Source: JAUIJL01 sp965366625 (GTDB lineage: Bacteria > Acidobacteriota > Thermoanaerobaculia > Multivoradales > J023). From it: 64,000 nt of DNA. The stretch covers positions 11,585 through 75,584 of the forward strand of contig CBDUGP010000035.1 of the NCBI GenBank assembly GCA_965366625.1. Direction: 5' to 3'. Positions 1 through 8,799 of this stretch are shown piece after piece (position 1 is the stretch's first letter; each line of letters begins with the position of its first letter). Below the pieces are notes generated by a model. That model saw nothing but the letters and a program-made list of their open reading frames with translations, did not search any database and was not told the origin of the DNA. A program made the translations under genes and the position numbers.

Positions 1-1346
1 AACAGCGGCCCGAGCTGGCGCCCCTGGAGGGCGAAGACGAGGGTGGCCGCCAAGGAGTAGACGTCGCAGGCGGCTTCGGCGCCGGCCGCGTCGCTCATGC
101 TCTCCGGGGCGGCGAAGAGGTACGAGCCCATACCGGCCCGGGTGCGGGTCAAACCGGTGGTGTCCGCGGCGCGCACCAAATCGAAGTCGGTGAGCTTGGG
201 CAGGCCGTCCCGATTCAGCAAGATATTCGCGGGTTTGACGTCGCGATGTACCAGACCCAAAGCGTGGGCATCGTCCAGCGCCTGGGCGATCTTTTCGAGC
301 GCATCGAGCCGCTGGTCGAGATCGAGCCGTCCGTCGAGCACGGCCTGTTTGAAATCACCACCCTCGACGTACTCCATGACGAAATACGCCCAACCGTCAT
401 CGACCGCGGGGTCTCCCAGCACCTTCACGATGTGAGGATGATCGAGCCTAGCCATCTGCCGAGCACCACGAAAAAGGCGCTCCCGACGCTCCTCACTGGC
501 GCTGAATTGACCGTGCAACACCTTGATCGCCACCTGCATGTCTTCACGGCGATCCTCGGCCAACCAGACTGTCGCGAAACCGCCTTGGCCGAGAGGATGG
601 ATCAACTGGTAGCGACCGTCACCGAGAAACTCGCCGGCATGGAGCTGCGGCCCGTGACGCAGAATCCGTTTGAGGTCGATGATGCGAGTCTCGGTTTCGG
701 AGGCGTCTCTTCCGTGCTGCAACAGGGTGTCTCGGGCTCGGTACTGGCGATCGAGCTCGTCGGCGATCTCTTCTCGGTGTAGGCCCCGGTTTTTTGGGCG
801 TCGAATCTCGGAATGGGGATCCGCGTTTGAAGCCGTCGAGGAGAGAGAGCCCAGAGCTTTGACTGCCGCCGAAACCACGTCAAAAGACACTTCATCGAAG
901 TGTTCCGCGACCTCCTCCGCGAATTCCGACAGAGCCCGGCTCTTGGACGGATGCTCGGTCAGAGGAACCGCATCCGTCGGCCGCATCTGAATCGACGCCA
1001 GCCATCGGCTCCGTGACCAAGGGCAAGCGTCCACCAAGAGCGGCATCAAGCGCACCCCTTCCGAGCTGCGGCGGTCGAGCAGCCGGGGAACTTCTGTGCC
1101 CTGAATGAATTTGGAGGCCAGAAAATCGGCGGTGATCAACAGCACCGCGACGGAAGCTCGATCAAGCGCGCTCTCAATCTCAGCAAGCCAGGCATCTCCA
1201 GCACCGATCCGACGGTCGTCCCAGAGCTCGACGGGTGCGTCCATACCGAAAGCGGCTCGCAAGTGTTTCAACAGCTCGTCTTTCCACGCCTCATCCGCGT
1301 GGGCGTAGCTGATGAACACGCTGGGTCGACCCTGGTCCTCGGTCAC
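1..1346 (-). CDS. TIR domain-serine/threonine kinase fusion, 3' end outside window
   Basis: The reading frame opens at a GTG (1346-1344) and runs off the left edge, so about 448 residues are visible. The N-terminus is a TIR domain starting near FISYAHADEAWKDEL; the later segment ADFLASKF..GTE carries a Glu where NAD-cleaving TIR domains have their catalytic one. After a linker of about 110 residues comes a Hanks-type kinase: Gly-rich loop GQGGFATVW, VAIK lysine, catalytic loop HRDVKPANILL. The metal-binding DFG is written DFD, the same change as in the paralogue at 40167-42644. By analogy the missing end may carry a membrane segment and an FGE-sulfatase domain, but this is not seen. TIR-kinase fusions occur in bacterial signalling and conflict systems; the role here is inferred. 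Confidence 0.85.
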   Translation of the reverse strand, partial: MTEDQGRPSVFISYAHADEAWKDELLKHLRAAFGMDAPVELWDDRRIGAGDAWLAEIESALDRASVAVLLITADFLASKFIQGTEVPRLLDRRSSEGVRLMPLLVDACPWSRSRWLASIQMRPTDAVPLTEHPSKSRALSEFAEEVAEHFDEVSFDVVSAAVKALGSLSSTASNADPHSEIRRPKNRGLHREEIADELDRQYRARDTLLQHGRDASETETRIIDLKRILRHGPQLHAGEFLGDGRYQLIHPLGQGGFATVWLAEDRREDMQVAIKVLHGQFSASEERRERLFRGARQMARLDHPHIVKVLGDPAVDDGWAYFVMEYVEGGDFKQAVLDGRLDLDQRLDALEKIAQALDDAHALGLVHRDVKPANILLNRDGLPKLTDFDLVRAADTTGLTRTRAGMGSYLFAAPESMSDAAGAEAACDVYSLAATLVFALQGRQLGPL

Positions 1347-1645
1347 GAAAATCCCTCCAAGGCCGATTCTACCCGCAACCAGCCCGACCGAAATCTCTAA
1401 TGGTTGAGTGAAAATCGTGTACCTTGTGCGTAGAGGGGCGTGGGTTTGATGGAACTGTGCTTGGTGCGATGGCCAAGTACCTTTCCATCAACGAGAGTTA
1501 TGACAAACATCTTCGATACGGCAGCGCTTAAGGTCGGAGACGGAGTGTGAGATATTCAAATGGCCGACGAGGGGAGGACGGAAACCCTCGAGACGCAGCA
1601 ACGCGAACAAAAACCGATCCATCGAACGACCCCTGGACTCCCAAG

Positions 1646-3880
1646 ATGACGACGCACATCGCCACCCGCCTTACTCTCGTCCTGCTCTTTGCCTGGCTCC
1701 TGGGTTCCCACGCTGTCTCCGCGCAGGTTCCCTGGTCGTCTACCGGCCCGGAAGGTGGTCAATCCACGGCCTTGGTCGTCGACCCGAGCCGACCTTCGGT
1801 CCTTTATGCCGGAACCTCGGAGCAGAGTCTTTTCAAAAGCACAGACGGTGGTGTCTCGTGGGAACGATCCGATACCGGGTTGGTGGATGCTTATTCAATC
1901 CGGGCCTTAGCGGTGGCGCCGTCCGACTCTGAGGTGGTGCTGGCCGCGACTTCCAACGGCATACAACGCAGCACGGACGCTGGTTTCACTTGGAGCGCGG
2001 TCACCGGCGGACCTTCGGGGGTTGCCTACGACGTAGGCTTTGAAAGCGACCGTACTGTCTATGCCGGGTCAGACGGGATCTACCGCAGCACGGACTTCGG
2101 TGCGAGCTGGATTCGAGTAGAGAATTCTCAGCAAATCCTTTCGATCGCGGTTGACCGATCGGGCAGCGGTGCCGTCTATGCGGTCGATGACGAGGTAGGT
2201 GTGCTGAAAAGCACCGACGGAATGAGCTGGACGTCCGCCAACCACGGCCTGGAAGGCAGTGCCTATGCAGTTGCCATCGATCCCGAAAACCCTTCCATCC
2301 TCTTCGTGACGACGAGAACGGCGGGCGTTTTCCGATCTACCGACGGCGGTGCCAACTGGGCTCCCCTGGCGGGCAATACCGACAGCGCTTGGGTCGTCGT
2401 CAGCCCAGCCGATCCAGATGTGCTGCTCGGCGGTAGCTTCGGCAGTATCCCTTCCCGTCTCAAGAAGAGCACCGACGGTGGCGAAACGTGGAGTTTGGTC
2501 AGTGGATTTCCTGAAGATGCCTTCCTCGGCTCGGTGGCTCTGGATCCGTCAAATCCGGAGGTGATGTACCTCGGCACCAGCCGGGGGGTCTGGCGGAGCC
2601 GTGACGGCGGTGTCGGCTGGATCCGTGGCACCCAAGGATTCGTCGCCACTCGGGCGCGGGCCGTCGTCGTGCACCCGAACGATCCGTCGATCGTTTATGC
2701 CGGGACCGATCACAGCGGATTCTGGAAGAGCACGGATACAGGCCGGAGTTGGAGCGAGCGGAACCAGGGGCACGAGGCGCATCAATCGGTCTTCGATCTG
2801 GTCATTGATCCCTCGGCGCCGGACACCCTCTATGCGGCCACCTTCAGGGGCATTCTCAAAAGCACCGACGGCGCGGCCACTTGGAATCGGCTCGCCAATG
2901 ACCTCAGCTCGACCTACGTCATCGGTTTGGGTATCGACCCCCAAGAACCGCGAATTCTCTATGCGGCCACTGACAGTCGAGGTATGTGGAAATCCGTAGA
3001 TGCCGGGATGACTTTTGAACCGATCAGCGTCGGGCTTGGGCAGCAATTCATGGAGTCCGTGATCGTGGATCCGTCCCAGCCTTCGCGGATCTATGCCGGC
3101 ACCAACTCCGGCGGTCTTTTTCGAAGCGACAATGCCGGCGAAGAGTGGCGACGGCTCGAAAGCCTGCCCATCACCTTCGTCAACGCTCTGGCGGTCCATC
3201 CGGCCGACTCCGCCGTGCTCTACGCCGGCAGCACGGTGGGTAGCGGAGGGCTCTATCGAAGCCGGGATTCCGGCGCCACCTGGGAGCTGGTCGCGGGCGG
3301 GCTGCCGAGAACGCTCATGCGAGCGGTCGTCATCGAGCCGAGGGATCCCCAAAAGGTCTATGTCGGGACCTCGAGCCGAGGCGTCTTTCGGAGCGACGAC
3401 GGCGGCGCAAGGTGGACCCATGTGGCGGACACGGACCGATTGTTGTTCACCATCGCTCGAGCGCCGGGCATTGTTCCCACCCTATTCGCCGGTACCGCCG
3501 GTAGAGGGGTTTTCTATCTCCGAGAAGAACAGAGCTGTAGCTCCGGAACCACCACCCTCTGCCTGCAGGGCGGACGCTTCCAAATCGAGGTCGACTGGAA
3601 GACTCCCGACGGGCGAGTCGGTGCCGGGCAGGCCACACAAATCACCTCCGACACGGGCCGTTATTGGTTTTTCGACGAGGCGAATATCGAGTTGGTGATC
3701 AAAGTCCTCGACGGCACACCGATCAACGGCCACTTCTGGGTCTTCGTCGCCTCCATGACCGCCGTCGAATTCGACTTGAGAGCCGTCGATCACCAGACTG
3801 GGACGACATGGTCCCACCAGCATACAGCCGGAACGTTTCTGAGCTTGGGCGACACGACTGCCTTCCCCGATCTGCCCTAG
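1646..3880 (+). CDS. secreted BNR/sortilin-like beta-propeller repeat protein
   Basis: The frame opens at a GTG at 1547, but a convincing signal peptide (basic start, LTLVLLFAWLL core, SAQ cleavage) begins only at the ATG at 1646, so I prefer that start (744 aa). The GTG at 1547 has a GGAG-like site before it and stays an alternative. The mature protein has more than ten repeats of the type KSTDGG..W or RS.D.G..W followed by a P..P..LYAGT strand. This is the BNR (Asp-box)/Vps10-like pattern of multi-bladed propellers. The last ~110 residues are a separate domain with a Cys pair (CSSGTTTLC) and a VDW..PDG motif. It is probably an exported or surface protein; no catalytic residues or ligand can be assigned. 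It stands alone, facing the minus-strand radC gene. Confidence 0.8.
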   Translation: MTTHIATRLTLVLLFAWLLGSHAVSAQVPWSSTGPEGGQSTALVVDPSRPSVLYAGTSEQSLFKSTDGGVSWERSDTGLVDAYSIRALAVAPSDSEVVLAATSNGIQRSTDAGFTWSAVTGGPSGVAYDVGFESDRTVYAGSDGIYRSTDFGASWIRVENSQQILSIAVDRSGSGAVYAVDDEVGVLKSTDGMSWTSANHGLEGSAYAVAIDPENPSILFVTTRTAGVFRSTDGGANWAPLAGNTDSAWVVVSPADPDVLLGGSFGSIPSRLKKSTDGGETWSLVSGFPEDAFLGSVALDPSNPEVMYLGTSRGVWRSRDGGVGWIRGTQGFVATRARAVVVHPNDPSIVYAGTDHSGFWKSTDTGRSWSERNQGHEAHQSVFDLVIDPSAPDTLYAATFRGILKSTDGAATWNRLANDLSSTYVIGLGIDPQEPRILYAATDSRGMWKSVDAGMTFEPISVGLGQQFMESVIVDPSQPSRIYAGTNSGGLFRSDNAGEEWRRLESLPITFVNALAVHPADSAVLYAGSTVGSGGLYRSRDSGATWELVAGGLPRTLMRAVVIEPRDPQKVYVGTSSRGVFRSDDGGARWTHVADTDRLLFTIARAPGIVPTLFAGTAGRGVFYLREEQSCSSGTTTLCLQGGRFQIEVDWKTPDGRVGAGQATQITSDTGRYWFFDEANIELVIKVLDGTPINGHFWVFVASMTAVEFDLRAVDHQTGTTWSHQHTAGTFLSLGDTTAFPDLP

Positions 3881-4135
3881 AGGCCGAGCCACTTCCTTTT
3901 TATGGAAGCCGCCTCTCGGCTCTTCCGTACCTCCAGCAGGCACACCCTCGCCGCCTACATGAAGGCCGCCGCTCCCATGAGGAGATAGGGAAGGCTCAGG
4001 GCAATGCCGATCAGAGAGGCCTTCGTTCAGCACCGCGGCATGGAGTGCGGCCCCCGACGCTACTTTTCGTTTGAGACGGGCGATGCGAGCGCCTCAGACC
4101 CCTCCAAGGCCGATCTACCCGCAACAGAACAGCGC

Positions 4136-4804
4136 CTACCAAGCCCCCCGCTTCTTGAGGGAAACCCACGAGCCCCAGCTCCCGACGATCACGTGGTCCA
4201 TCAACCGAACCCCCAACAGCTCGGCCCCTTGCGCCAAGCGAAAGGTGAAGTCGAGATCCTCCTGGCTGGGCTCCGGCTTTCCCGTCGGATGGGTGTGAAA
4301 AACGATCACACCGGCGGCCCCGAGCCGGAGCGCCTCGGAGAGGATCGCCCGTGGCTCGACGGACGCCCGGGTGAGAGTGCCGCGAAACGGCACGGACCAG
4401 GCGATACAGCGGTTTCTCATGTCGACGAAAAACGCACCGAGGAGCTCTTGCTGAGGATCGGCGATTCGGGTGGTGACGAAACGTGCCACGGTCTCCGGAC
4501 GATCGAGCAGCTCCGAGGCCGATCGCGCCGTCGGATCGAAGACCTCGGACAGGAGATCTTTCAAATGTCCGAACCGTTCCCGATCCTGCTCGTCGAGCAA
4601 GTCCTCCAGCTCTCCGCGGGTCAAATCGAAGAGCCGGGTGGGCGGAAACGAGCGACTAAACCGCAATCCCAACGCCTCGGCCGATCGAAAGAACGGGGCG
4701 TCCAAGGCCGGGCCGCCGGATTGCAACGATGTGTCTTGGGGACCTTCTTGGGTTTCGGATTCGTCGAGCACCGCGGGATCGTCCACGAGCGAGAGTTGAG
4801 CCAT
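4136..4804 (-). CDS. radC: RadC-like JAB-domain protein
   Basis: The 222-residue product ends in a JAB/MPN-type metal-binding domain with the RadC signature HTHPTGKPEPSQED followed by LLGVRLMDHVIVG. The His-x-His...Ser...Asp residues are those that bind zinc in JAB proteases. The ATG at 4804 is chosen because GGAGG precedes it closely; the longer upstream frame is antisense to ssb. RadC-like proteins are frequent on plasmids and integrative elements, where they are thought to help DNA maintenance, but their biochemical role is not settled. The N-terminal ~100 residues are acidic and lack the usual helix-hairpin-helix. A perfect inverted repeat (4826-4848) lies in the leader. Confidence 0.85.
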   Translation of the reverse strand: MAQLSLVDDPAVLDESETQEGPQDTSLQSGGPALDAPFFRSAEALGLRFSRSFPPTRLFDLTRGELEDLLDEQDRERFGHLKDLLSEVFDPTARSASELLDRPETVARFVTTRIADPQQELLGAFFVDMRNRCIAWSVPFRGTLTRASVEPRAILSEALRLGAAGVIVFHTHPTGKPEPSQEDLDFTFRLAQGAELLGVRLMDHVIVGSWGSWVSLKKRGAW

Positions 4805-4825
4805 GACGCCACCTCCAGGGGTTCG

Positions 4826-4848
4826 GTCCCGAGCGTCACGCTCGGGAC
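4826..4848 (-). promoter_or_regulatory. leader hairpin of radC
   Basis: Perfect 10-bp inverted repeat GTCCCGAGCG / CGCTCGGGAC with a 3-base loop, 22 bases before the radC start and just upstream of the ribosome binding site. A second small hairpin (CGCCC..GGGCG) abuts it upstream. It belongs to the leader-hairpin family also seen near 5456, 6890, 8800, 39971, 52115 and 54027. There is no T-run, so it is not a terminator. Confidence 0.6.
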
Positions 4849-4880
4849 TCGCCCACGGGCGAAACCACCCGATTCGCAAG

Positions 4881-4906
4881 AAAAAGGGCTCCCTTCGCGG
4901 GAGCCC
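4881..4906 (-). terminator. intrinsic terminator of ssb
   Basis: Read on the minus strand: an 8-bp perfect stem GGGCTCCC / GGGAGCCC, a 5-base loop, then TTTTT. It starts about 28 bases after the ssb stop codon and lies before radC, so radC has its own leader and probably its own promoter. Confidence 0.85.
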
Positions 4907-4934
4907 TGGCGTCGACCGAGTCATGACGGGCCGA

Positions 4935-5408
4935 TCAATCGAAAGGCGGCAGCTCACGTTCTTCGAGAGCGGGCTCGTCGAAGACCTCCTCCGGCTCTTC
5001 GTGCTCGTCCATGCGACCCATTGCGTCGAGCCCATCCGGCGGTGTCGGAGCCATGGGGGCGACACCGGGCGCGGCGCCGGGAGGCGCGTCGAGCAGCTGA
5101 AAATTTTGACAAACCACCTCGGTCCGATAGCGCTTGTCGCCGGTCTTGGTGTCGTGCCACGAGGTGGTCTGCAAACGACCCTCGACGTAGATCCGTCGCC
5201 CCGAGCTGAGCAGCCGATCCGCCAGCTCCGCTTGTCGACCCCAGAACACCAGCGTGTGCCATTCCGTCTCTTCCTGCTTTTGGCCCTGAGCGTCACGCCA
5301 CCGACGGTTGGTGGCGAGGGTGACGTTGGCCACCGCCCGTCCCGATTGGGTCATGCGCAGCTCCGGGTTGCGACCGAGATTTCCGATGAGCATCACTTTG
5401 TTGACCAT
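4935..5408 (-). CDS. ssb: single-stranded DNA-binding protein
   Basis: The 157-residue product has the classical OB-fold signature: MVNKVMLIGNLGRNPELR, then FWGRQAELA and VEGRLQTTSW. It ends in an acidic tail finishing ELPPFD. In E. coli SSB the tail ends DDDIPF and docks partner proteins; here the last residue is Asp after Phe, a slight departure. The ATG at 5408 is placed exactly at the conserved N-terminus and is preceded by TTGGAGG. Element-encoded SSB usually coats transferred or replicating single strands, which fits the conjugation cluster at 12-24 kb. The gene ends in a strong terminator and its leader holds a direct repeat and a hairpin. Confidence 0.95.
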   Translation of the reverse strand: MVNKVMLIGNLGRNPELRMTQSGRAVANVTLATNRRWRDAQGQKQEETEWHTLVFWGRQAELADRLLSSGRRIYVEGRLQTTSWHDTKTGDKRYRTEVVCQNFQLLDAPPGAAPGVAPMAPTPPDGLDAMGRMDEHEEPEEVFDEPALEERELPPFD

Positions 5409-5420
5409 GATCGACCTCCA

Positions 5421-5448
5421 AATCCTTACTTTCCAATCCTTGCTTTCC
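5421..5448 (-). repeat. two 14-bp direct repeats in the ssb leader
   Basis: AATCCTTACTTTCC and AATCCTTGCTTTCC (plus-strand reading) lie head to tail with one mismatch, immediately before the ssb ribosome binding site. On the mRNA they read GGAAAG.AAGGATT twice, so each carries an extra AAGGA-like site. They could bind a regulator or the ribosome; function unknown. Confidence 0.6.
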
Positions 5449-5455
5449 AAGGTGC

Positions 5456-5476
5456 CGATCGAGCCCGTCTCGATCG
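5456..5476 (-). promoter_or_regulatory. leader hairpin of ssb
   Basis: Perfect 8-bp inverted repeat CGATCGAG / CTCGATCG with a 5-base loop, 48 bases before the ssb start. On the transcript strand it follows a G-rich run with TTTT (GGGGGTTTTGGGG, near 5490-5505), the same arrangement as at 8800-8820. Confidence 0.55.
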
Positions 5477-5547
5477 TTCGAAAGGTCCCCAAAACCCCCT
5501 TTCCGGGCTCCCTGCCTCCTCTTCGAGGCCTTTTCCAAACGCACGGA

Positions 5548-6054
5548 TCAACCCTCGCGCCAAGTCGGCGGCTCGTCGACCACCGCGTAGAGGTCGGCCA
5601 TCAAATGGTTTTGCACGAAATCGGCTAGGAACGAGTTGTTGTGGCGACGTGCCGCGGGATTCGGCCGGTCGAGATCACCCTCGTCATAGCTTTCGCAAAA
5701 GACGGGCGGAATCGCTTGCTGAAAAAATAGACACTCGACGCGACCCAGCTCGAAGCCGGACAAAGTGCCGGTCAACGAGGCGTTGCCGTCACTGCCGGGG
5801 GGATGAACCAACAACAAGAGATCCGGATCCGCACAAAGGTCCCCATTGCGTAGGAAATAGTGGGCGAGGGAGATGTGGCGAGTGCCCGGCAGCTTGGGGT
5901 TCTCCGCTAGGACCTCCAGCACCAGGTCCATCATGGCCGTCGATCCACGGCCGTCATTGGCCTTGAGCACGAGCCGTTCCCCGATCTCGAGATCCGCCGG
6001 CTCTCGTCGGAGCAAGAGCCCCAGCTGAGCGTAAAGACGTTCGTATCGATTCAT
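5548..6054 (-). CDS. conserved-looking hypothetical protein, 168 aa
   Basis: The ATG at 6054 is preceded by GGAGG at good spacing. The product is a soluble, mixed alpha/beta protein with no signal peptide or membrane segment. Features seen: a helical start (MNRYERLYAQLGLLLRREP), an Asp/Gly-rich turn (KANDGRGSTAMMDLVLEVL), the segment HISLAHYFLRNGDL followed by DPDLLLLVHPP, and a C-terminal NNSFLADFVQNHL. I do not recognise the family with certainty. It sits between ssb and another unknown gene on the same strand, in the position where plasmids and integrative elements keep small accessory genes. No catalytic motif can be named. Confidence 0.7.
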   Translation of the reverse strand: MNRYERLYAQLGLLLRREPADLEIGERLVLKANDGRGSTAMMDLVLEVLAENPKLPGTRHISLAHYFLRNGDLCADPDLLLLVHPPGSDGNASLTGTLSGFELGRVECLFFQQAIPPVFCESYDEGDLDRPNPAARRHNNSFLADFVQNHLMADLYAVVDEPPTWREG

Positions 6055-6147
6055 AGAGCCTCCAGGGGTCGTGAGGCCGCCGGAGCGCGGCCTTCGCCTT
6101 TCCCGAAAAGCTCTTCTTTGGATCCGTCACCAAGGATTTCCCGCCCC

Positions 6148-6864
6148 TCAAGAGCGGAAATACGGGCTGCCCGCCCGCTGAAGCTCCCCAGGCTCCCCGG
6201 AGTCGCTACCGACCGGCACATCCCTCCAGCGCGTCCAGAAAACCGGCGGCGGGGAAAGACCGACCCCGAACCCCGCACCAATCCGTTTCGCCTCGGCAGT
6301 GGGCCGTAAGAAGGCGTAACGATAGCGAGCGGCCTCTCCGGTCAAGACGAAACCCAACCCACCGCCGAATTGCACACAGACGACACCTTTCAGGGCCCAA
6401 AGCAACACCCGTCGGACCCAAGCCAGCGGCACCCGTGGCGGATTCGATGCCTCCGTCACCGCGGTCTCCATCACCACCGTCGGCGGCGTGCCCCAAAGGC
6501 GCCGGAACGAAGCACCGTAAACGTCGAGATTCAAGGACGCGGTCCCCGGGTCGACCCGATTCCACAATACGTTCCGCGAATAGTGATCGAGAACCATCCG
6601 CAGGTGCTCGGAAGGGCCGTAGAAGTCCCGCAGCAGCTTCTCCGTGACCTTGACTACCGTCTCCAGCGAAATCCAAAGACCACCGTCACCCCCGTCCACG
6701 ACGTCGAGCCGGGTCACGGCCGCCAACAACCGATGGCGTTGGGCCCGGCCCTCGACGAGGTCCAGCAGCTCGTGGACCGCGCGGGCCCTGGGTCCATAAT
6801 CGGGCCGGCCTTCCGGGTGTAAAGCGGCGAGCAATCTGCGGTGACGACGGTGTTTTTTGTTCAC
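6148..6864 (-). CDS. hypothetical protein, 238 aa
   Basis: The GTG at 6864 is chosen over an upstream start because AAGGAG lies 10 bases before it. The N-terminus is strongly basic (VNKKHRRHRRLLAALHPEG), followed by a helical region and a C-terminal half with hydrophobic stretches (WVRRVLLWALKGVVCVQFGGGLGFVL) that could be buried strands or a membrane hairpin. No known motif was recognised. It carries a leader hairpin like radC and ssb, which suggests it belongs to the same element and perhaps the same regulatory set. An intrinsic terminator lies upstream, so it is transcribed on its own. Confidence 0.65.
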   Translation of the reverse strand: MNKKHRRHRRLLAALHPEGRPDYGPRARAVHELLDLVEGRAQRHRLLAAVTRLDVVDGGDGGLWISLETVVKVTEKLLRDFYGPSEHLRMVLDHYSRNVLWNRVDPGTASLNLDVYGASFRRLWGTPPTVVMETAVTEASNPPRVPLAWVRRVLLWALKGVVCVQFGGGLGFVLTGEAARYRYAFLRPTAEAKRIGAGFGVGLSPPPVFWTRWRDVPVGSDSGEPGELQRAGSPYFRS

Positions 6865-6889
6865 GGATCCGGTTCTCCTTCGATTCGAG

Positions 6890-6908
6890 GCCGAGCGGCA
6901 CGCTCGGC
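6890..6908 (-). promoter_or_regulatory. leader hairpin of the 6148-6864 gene
   Basis: Perfect 8-bp inverted repeat GCCGAGCG / CGCTCGGC with loop GCA, 26 bases before the GTG start. The sequence CCGAGCG..CGCTCGG is the same core as at radC and 54027-54050. Confidence 0.55.
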
Positions 6909-6956
6909 TCACCTCGCTCGGAAGAGATCTCTTTCGGATCCGGACATCTGGACGTC

Positions 6957-6985
6957 AAAAAAGGCCGTCCGGAGGCGGCCTTTTT
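6957..6985 (-). terminator. intrinsic, probably bidirectional terminator
   Basis: 10-bp perfect stem AAAAAGGCCG / CGGCCTTTTT around an 8-base loop, with a run of A on one side and T on the other, so it can work in both directions. It lies downstream of the Uma2 gene (7078-7668, minus). Confidence 0.8.
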
Positions 6986-6994
6986 CGAACGATG

Positions 6995-7043
6995 ATTCCT
7001 CTATTCTGCGGATTGGATCGGGATCCAGAGCGAATCCCTTTGT
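6995..7043 (-). pseudogene. decayed fragment of the Rpn-type C-terminal tail
   Basis: On the minus strand this piece reads TKGFALDPDPIRRIEES, almost the same as AKGFALDPDQIRRIEEC near the end of the Rpn protein at 7844-8776. The DNA of the two stretches (6995-7043 and 7925-7974) is clearly related. The fragment lies just past the stop of the Uma2 gene and before the terminator, with no gene of its own. It looks like debris from recombination or the lost 3' end of an earlier gene. Confidence 0.65.
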
Positions 7044-7077
7044 CAGGCTGCTGTCAGCCGACCATGACCTCGGCCGT

Positions 7078-7668
7078 TCAGCGCAATCGGACCGGACCGA
7101 ACGGCACGCGGCGGAAGACTCGGGAGAGCTTGAGCCCACAGCCCAGGGTTTCCAGCTCCAGCGTCGATTCCTGCCCTCGCAGATCGACGTAGCGCCAAGA
7201 GTCCTGCCGACGCACGAAATGCTCGACTCGCGGCGCGTCTTGGGTCACCAAAACATATTCGGCCAAGGATTCGACTTGCTGATAGTGCTCGAATTTCCGA
7301 CCCCGATCGTAGGCTTCAGTGGTCGGCGAAAGCACCTCGAAGATCACCACGGGATTCAGCAACACGTCGTCCAACGAGTCGGAGAATTCCTGCTTGCCAC
7401 ATGCCACGACGATATCTGGATAGGTAAAGAGCCCCGTGCGGCTCACCAAGACGCGCATATCGCCGGCATAGACATCGCAATCCCGATCCGCGAGCAGACC
7501 GTCCAACGCCGCCACGATATTGGTCGAGATTCGATTGTGGGCTCGGCTCGCACCGGCGAGAAGAAACGTCTCGCCGTTGAAATACTCACTGCGCTGTTCT
7601 GCTCGACGCTCCATGGCCAAGTATTGCTCGGGCGTCAGCTTGCGTTGTGCGGTTTGGGACATGACCAT
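7078..7668 (-). CDS. Uma2 family (DUF820) PD-(D/E)XK endonuclease-like protein
   Basis: The 196-residue product has the Uma2 pattern: LTPEQYLAMERRAEQRSEYFNGE at the start, SRAHNRISTNIVAAL, then the nuclease core YPDIVVACG (PD), NPVVIFEVLSPTTEAYDRGRKF (E-x-L/K equivalent) and the ending YVLV...VEHF. These proteins have the restriction-enzyme fold and occur in many copies in large genomes; their cellular role is poorly known. Two nearby ATG codons (7668 and 7662) are possible starts; neither has a strong binding site. A tail remnant typical of Rpn proteins lies just after its stop. Confidence 0.85.
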   Translation of the reverse strand: MVMSQTAQRKLTPEQYLAMERRAEQRSEYFNGETFLLAGASRAHNRISTNIVAALDGLLADRDCDVYAGDMRVLVSRTGLFTYPDIVVACGKQEFSDSLDDVLLNPVVIFEVLSPTTEAYDRGRKFEHYQQVESLAEYVLVTQDAPRVEHFVRRQDSWRYVDLRGQESTLELETLGCGLKLSRVFRRVPFGPVRLR

Positions 7669-7843
7669 CTAATAGTACCCCAAGCCAACTGTCGGAAATG
7701 GACCGAGCGATGCCGCGATCATTCATGTCGACATAAACCGTTCCAACGGCTCTTGGTGCGGATCGCCGATCCAGGTGGTGTCCCGCTGCTCCCTCTCGTG
7801 TATCGAGGCTCTCGGTGGAGCAGCGGAACGATAGGGGAGGGGG

Positions 7844-8776
7844 TCAGTCGAAGAGCTGGTCGGCCGAGTCGGCTTGGACGGCCTTGGTCAGCCAAGCCTT
7901 GAGCTGCTCGAGATCCATGCACTCCTCAATCCTGCGGATCTGGTCGGGATCCAGAGCAAATCCCTTGGCTTCGCAGACTTGCAGAAGAGCGGCATGACGC
8001 TCTTCGAGGATACCTTCCTGCCGGCCTTTCTGAATACCCTCTTCTTCGATGCTGGTGACGAATTGCACGTTCTTTTCCTCCTCAGTGTCGCGGATGGTTT
8101 GGTTCAGGCGTTCCTTGAGCGGTGCGGGCAGGGTCATCAGCCATTCCATGAACCGATGGAGATGGAGGACCTTCTGCTTGCCGTAACCGAGGTCGTAGAG
8201 GCGGAGGGCCAAGTACCGACGCCAGCGATACCGCTCCTCAGCCTGTCCGCGGGTGGCCTGGGATTTCAAATGAGCCATCACCACGACGGCGAAGGGATTC
8301 TTGCTCGCTTCGAGCACGTCCCACCGATTATTGTACTCTCGTAGTTTAACGGTGGGAAATTCCAGGCGCATGGTGCAGCCTCCGAAGTCGCAGGCGGTGA
8401 AGCTTTTGGGATGAAAGCTCGGGCTTTCGTCGCCCAAAACCGCCACCGACACCACGGGTCGTTTGAATCGGTCGAAGGCTCGATAGTTGTAGATGAACAT
8501 GCGCTCGGCGAAGTCGGGTTTGTCTTGGGCCTGTACCTCGACGTGCACCAACACCTCCACGGGATCGCCCGAGTGGGTTTGCAATCTGAACAGCTTGTCG
8601 GCGACCTTGGCGCCGACCTCGGACTCAGAAAAGAGCTCCGGCAGCTCTTTGTCGAGACCGACGACGGGCTGATCCCAATCGATGCCCTCGTGGATTTCCG
8701 GAAAAAGGAGCCGAAAGAAATCCTCCAAATAGTGACCGAGAATTTCTTTCCAAGGCTCGTCATAGCGATCGATCAT
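7844..8776 (-). CDS. Rpn family recombination-promoting nuclease-like protein
   Basis: 310-residue protein of the Rpn/transposase_31-like group with a PD-(D/E)XK core: the N-terminal DRYDEPWKEILGHYLEDFFRLLFPE, then DKLFRLQ...VEVLVHVEVQAQ..PDFAERMFIYNYRAFDRF, where D and ExQ are the expected catalytic residues. The C-terminus ends with a tail (RRIEECMDLEQLKAWLTKAV) shared with the genes at 38872, 47726 and 52326. The ATG at 8776 has GGAGGT at ideal spacing. Known Rpn proteins of E. coli cleave DNA and raise RecA-independent recombination; activity here is inferred. A leader hairpin (8800-8820) precedes it. Confidence 0.85.
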   Translation of the reverse strand: MIDRYDEPWKEILGHYLEDFFRLLFPEIHEGIDWDQPVVGLDKELPELFSESEVGAKVADKLFRLQTHSGDPVEVLVHVEVQAQDKPDFAERMFIYNYRAFDRFKRPVVSVAVLGDESPSFHPKSFTACDFGGCTMRLEFPTVKLREYNNRWDVLEASKNPFAVVVMAHLKSQATRGQAEERYRWRRYLALRLYDLGYGKQKVLHLHRFMEWLMTLPAPLKERLNQTIRDTEEEKNVQFVTSIEEEGIQKGRQEGILEERHAALLQVCEAKGFALDPDQIRRIEECMDLEQLKAWLTKAVQADSADQLFD

Positions 8777-8799
8777 CCGCACCTCCTCGTCCGTTGTCG

